Below are positions 6,053 through 8,451 of a DNA stretch of 8,451 nucleotides, in pieces. A program made the translations under genes and the position numbers. The number at the start of each line of letters is the position of its first letter. Position 1 is the first letter of the stretch. Location: positions 1 through 8,451 of the forward strand of contig JAHFCV010000105.1 in the NCBI GenBank assembly GCA_023249275.1, written 5' to 3'. Source of the DNA: Candidatus Methanoperedens sp. (GTDB taxonomy: Archaea; Halobacteriota; Methanosarcinia; Methanosarcinales; Methanoperedenaceae). The notes under the pieces were generated by a model that saw nothing but the letters and a program-made list of their open reading frames with translations, did no database searches and was not told where the DNA came from.

Positions 6053-7696
6053 ATGTTTGAAAAAGAATTTAACTGCATGGATATGACGCGGGAGCAATAC
6101 ATAATGAAGTTTGCCCTGCCGGTTATATCTATGGGGATTTTTTTCCCGGTAGTTTTGCTTCTCCTTGTACCTGCCCTTGTATCCGGCACGGTCATGTATG
6201 TGCTTTTACTTGTGCCCGTGCTCTTTATAGGGCTTGTAATTTTTTATCCCATTTCAGTGATGGAAGCCAAAAAAAGCGAGATAGACCTTAACATGCATTA
6301 TTACATCACCCATATGGGTGTGCTGGCAGCATCCAACATGGCAAGGAAAGAGGTTATCCGCCATATTTCGATGCATGAATCCTATGGTTATCTTGCGACT
6401 GAAAACGGTAAGATTTATTCATTGATGGATGACTGGAATCTCAGTCTTGCGCAAGCGTGCAGGTTTCTCTCAAAAAGGACACCATCCTCGATTTTTGCGG
6501 ATTTTCTTGACAGGCTGGCGCACTCTGCCGAAGCAGGAGAACCCTTTGAGCAGTTCGTATGGACAGAGCAGAAAGTCGTGATGAACGAATTCGAAACGAT
6601 GTATAAAAAATCCCTCAATGAAATCCAGATGACAAAAGAGATATTCGTTGCAATGATGACCGCACTTATTTTCCTTACTTCAATCGCCCTGATAATGCCA
6701 ATAATAACAGGCATGGACCCTCTTGGTCTCATGGTGGGTTCTATTTTGACTTTCCTGGGGGCTGAAGGAATTATTGTATATGTCATGAAAACGAAGGCGC
6801 CAAAGGATAAAATATGGCATAATCTCAATATCGATACGGAAGCTGACAGGGTTATACGTATGTCTTTCCCGATTTCAATAATCGGGAGTTCGATATTGTC
6901 CGTTATACTGCTGCTGGCGGGCGGGGCGCTCCCTGTTACCATAATGATTGCAATAGCCCTGACTCCTCTTGCCATAACAGGTTATTATGCGCGGAAGGAA
7001 GAAGAGTTGATAAAAAGGAAAGACGATAATTTTTCATCATTCGTGCGCGCCCTCGGCTCAACATCCGGCGCCAGGGGAGGCATTATCAGGGAATCGCTCC
7101 GGAACCTGACCTACCATGATTTTGGTCCCCTGACTGCCGATGTCAATGAGTTATATAAACGGCTTGAGACTAGAATCAATAAATCCATGTCCTGGAATTA
7201 TTTTGCAGCCGGCACAGGCAGTAATCTTATTGAGAGATTCGCTACCATATTTGCCGAAGGAATCGATATGGGCGGAAAACCTGAGGTCATAGGCGAAATA
7301 ATCGGGGATAACTTCATGCGCATTATTTCATTGAGGAAACTGCGTTACTCACTTGCCCAGAGTCTTGTTGGCGAAGTGTATGGACTGACAGGCGGAATTG
7401 CCTTCACCATGTTCCTTACACTCGGGATTGTCAAGATGCTTATCGATATATTTTCAGGTATGGCGATGCCCGGGGGCATGGCGTCTATCCTGTCGCTCGG
7501 AAGTATGGTTGATATAAATTTTCTTGCACTATTGCTTATGAGTATGATGGTAGGGCACTCACTGCTATCCGCTCTTATGTTAAGGGCTGTAGACGGGGGC
7601 AGTCTTTTCAATTCATACATTCACTTTGTAGGCATGGTATGGCTTTCTGCGCTTGCGGCAGAGGTGTCGTTTGCTGCAATTATTCACATGATTTGA
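6053..7696 (+). CDS. flaJ: Archaellum membrane platform protein ArlJ/FlaJ
   Basis: A 547-residue polytopic membrane protein of the type II secretion GspF/TadB/FlaJ family, the usual FlaJ length. Hydrophobic segments are near residues 15-65 (two helices), 198-248 (two), 272-312 (two), 440-465, 482-508 and 520-545. Between them lie two cytoplasmic T2SSF-type domains, about 66-197 and 313-438. The second is rich in charged residues ('YYARKEEELIKRKDDNF') and contains 'ALGSTSGARGGIIRESL' and 'EGIDMGGKPEVIGEIIGDN', strings resembling the conserved FlaJ cytoplasmic loop. FlaJ anchors the FlaI hexamer and is the membrane core of the motor. AGGTGA (6044-6049) overlaps the stop of the second flaI and lies three bases before ATG 6053, so this start is well supported. 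There is only one flaJ here for two flaI copies, so both ATPases would presumably share the platform. Confidence 0.94.
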   Translation: MFEKEFNCMDMTREQYIMKFALPVISMGIFFPVVLLLLVPALVSGTVMYVLLLVPVLFIGLVIFYPISVMEAKKSEIDLNMHYYITHMGVLAASNMARKEVIRHISMHESYGYLATENGKIYSLMDDWNLSLAQACRFLSKRTPSSIFADFLDRLAHSAEAGEPFEQFVWTEQKVVMNEFETMYKKSLNEIQMTKEIFVAMMTALIFLTSIALIMPIITGMDPLGLMVGSILTFLGAEGIIVYVMKTKAPKDKIWHNLNIDTEADRVIRMSFPISIIGSSILSVILLLAGGALPVTIMIAIALTPLAITGYYARKEEELIKRKDDNFSSFVRALGSTSGARGGIIRESLRNLTYHDFGPLTADVNELYKRLETRINKSMSWNYFAAGTGSNLIERFATIFAEGIDMGGKPEVIGEIIGDNFMRIISLRKLRYSLAQSLVGEVYGLTGGIAFTMFLTLGIVKMLIDIFSGMAMPGGMASILSLGSMVDINFLALLLMSMMVGHSLLSALMLRAVDGGSLFNSYIHFVGMVWLSALAAEVSFAAIIHMI

Positions 7697-7703
7697 GAGA
7701 GGT
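7697..7703 (+). promoter_or_regulatory. Ribosome binding site that fixes the start at 7708
   Basis: GAGAGGT directly follows the flaJ stop and lies four bases before ATG 7708. It supports a 61-residue product and argues against the in-frame ATG at 7639, which would overlap the flaJ membrane-helix coding region by 58 bases. Confidence 0.55.
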
Positions 7704-7707
7704 AAAA

Positions 7708-7893
7708 ATGGTATCAAAAGAATTTACAACACTAAGCATGTTAATGCCTGTGGCAATGTCCCTGGGCACGCTGATTTCAATATACGCATACAAAAACTCA
7801 CAGCAAGGTCTTGCAATTGTATCAATAGCAGGCAGCGCTCTTTTAACTATCCTCCTGTTCTACACATACGGGAAGAAACAGAAAAAAAATTAA
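7708..7893 (+). CDS. Small two-helix membrane protein of unknown function at operon end
   Basis: A 61-residue protein that I do not recognise. It has two hydrophobic stretches (about residues 8-27 and 36-55), a short polar loop 'YKNSQQG' between them and a basic tail 'GKKQKKN'. By the positive-inside rule the basic tail is likely cytoplasmic, which puts both ends inside. It starts 11 bases after the flaJ stop with its own Shine-Dalgarno, so it is probably transcribed with the motor genes. Possible roles are an accessory subunit of the FlaJ platform or an unrelated small membrane protein; there are no catalytic motifs. Its last bases overlap the end of the convergent FlaD/E gene. The reading is supported by start-site quality and the clear amphipathic layout, not by homology. 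Confidence 0.6.
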   Translation: MVSKEFTTLSMLMPVAMSLGTLISIYAYKNSQQGLAIVSIAGSALLTILLFYTYGKKQKKN

Positions 7894-8451
7894 GTAACTA
7901 AGATTTCACTGCTGTGCATGATTTTGTCAAGGTCTCTCTCGAGTCTTGAAATCAAATTCTTATCTATCTTTTTGCCCCTTAACTGTTCGATAAACATCAG
8001 GGATTTCGTGTGGTCTTCAGGCAGGAGTTTCCATGTCGGTCTTTCCACATAATAATCTATTCCGCCCGCATAGTCCATCATCACTGAACTTACCTCTTCA
8101 CTTATCCATCCAATATCAACATAATATTCAAGTATATCAGGCAAGTTATTTCGCCCTACTTTTTCCATGAGGAATTGTATCCAGTTAAGTAGAATTATAG
8201 AAGATTCAGGACTGTTATCCAGAAAAGACAGTTTTACCCCGTGATTCTCACCGTATTGAGTCGCTCCTGCCGTTTTTTGCGTAAATGCCTGCGGCGTGCC
8301 ACGGGGGGTTGGAGAAATCCCTGACTTTAGTGCATCCTGTCCGGTTGGTTTTATGCGTTCTAAAACCTGCCCTGTAACCTTTTCAACTAAAGCATCTTCA
8401 TTTAAACCTGTTGAACCCACTGTCTTTTTCAGTTCTTCCAGATTGTTTTCA
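7890..8451 (-). CDS. FlaD/E-domain archaellum protein, 5' end outside window
   Basis: A minus-strand frame stays open to the window edge, giving at least 186 residues. The part near the edge is polar and probably helical ('ENNLEELKKT' and 'ALVEKVTGQVLERIKP'). A Pro, Thr and Gly-rich linker follows (about 8339-8234), then a conserved C-terminal domain at about 8231-7900. That domain has the FlaD/E hallmarks: 'SIILLNWIQFLMEKVGRNNL', 'LEYYVDIGWISEEV', 'PEDHTKSLMFIEQLRGK' and a charged terminal helix. In euryarchaea FlaC, FlaD and FlaE form the cytosolic ring at the archaellum base and pass chemotaxis signals from CheF to the motor. A GTG at 8420-8418 could serve as a start but the frame continues upstream with coding-like sequence, so I treat the gene as cut by the window. 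It converges on the motor operon and would need its own promoter outside the window. Confidence 0.87.
   Translation of the reverse strand, partial: ENNLEELKKTVGSTGLNEDALVEKVTGQVLERIKPTGQDALKSGISPTPRGTPQAFTQKTAGATQYGENHGVKLSFLDNSPESSIILLNWIQFLMEKVGRNNLPDILEYYVDIGWISEEVSSVMMDYAGGIDYYVERPTWKLLPEDHTKSLMFIEQLRGKKIDKNLISRLERDLDKIMHSSEILVT

Noticed and set aside
6415..6975. Antisense open frame (186 codons) within flaJ
   Set aside because: It mirrors the hydrophobic codons of flaJ helices; antisense frames opposite membrane proteins often stay open by codon bias.
8418..8420. GTG as the true start of the FlaD/E gene
   Set aside because: The frame continues upstream to the window edge with helix-like charged residues, and no convincing ribosome site precedes the GTG on the minus strand.
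1..8451. CRISPR arrays, insertion sequences, tRNA or rRNA genes
   Set aside because: I saw no regularly spaced repeats, transposase motifs, inverted-repeat ends or tRNA/rRNA signatures; coding sequence fills almost the whole window.

Overview
The window is an archaellum (archaeal flagellum) motor locus from a euryarchaeon. This rests on an archaellin C-terminus followed by ArlF/FlaF, ArlG/FlaG, ArlH/FlaH, ArlI/FlaI and ArlJ/FlaJ homologues, plus a FlaD/E-domain gene. FlaD/E rings are a euryarchaeal trait, and FlaG, FlaH, FlaI and FlaJ carry clear family motifs. Base composition is moderate (about mid-40s % G+C by eye, except one AT-rich stretch), and Shine-Dalgarno sites of the GGTGA/GGAG type precede most genes. 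A relative of Methanosarcinales or 'Candidatus Methanoperedens' would fit, but no taxonomic marker is present, so this is only a guess.

Layout: (1) 1-311, 3' end of an archaellin gene, followed by T-rich tracts that look like an archaeal terminator (317-355) and a short promoter-like gap. (2) 421-2120, three tandem genes for membrane-anchored beta-sandwich proteins of the ArlF/ArlG stator family: a normal FlaF, an enlarged FlaF-like paralogue with an added fibronectin type III domain, and a normal FlaG. (3) 2120-7696, the tightly packed core: FlaH, two consecutive FlaI ATPases and the membrane platform FlaJ. (4) 7708-7893, a 61-residue protein with two predicted membrane helices, unrecognised. 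(5) 7890-8451, minus strand, a FlaD/E-domain protein that converges on the plus-strand operon, overlaps its last gene by 4 bases and runs off the window.

How the parts work together (family knowledge): FlaJ is the membrane platform. The FlaI hexamer drives both filament assembly and rotation. FlaH, a KaiC-like nucleotide-binding ring, docks on FlaI. FlaC/D/E proteins form the cytosolic ring linking the motor to chemotaxis. FlaF and FlaG sit outside the membrane, bind the S-layer and act as the stator. Archaellin forms the filament.

The unusual points are the tandem flaI pair, whose members each lack different family-typical residues around the nucleotide site; the third, FN3-bearing stator-like protein, with many N-glycosylation sequons and an AT-rich coding sequence; and the small membrane protein at the operon's end. 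Together they suggest an archaellum whose motor ATPase and S-layer anchor have both been duplicated. That is an inference from sequence. The window has no gene-free stretch over 300 bases; the largest gap is 312-420.
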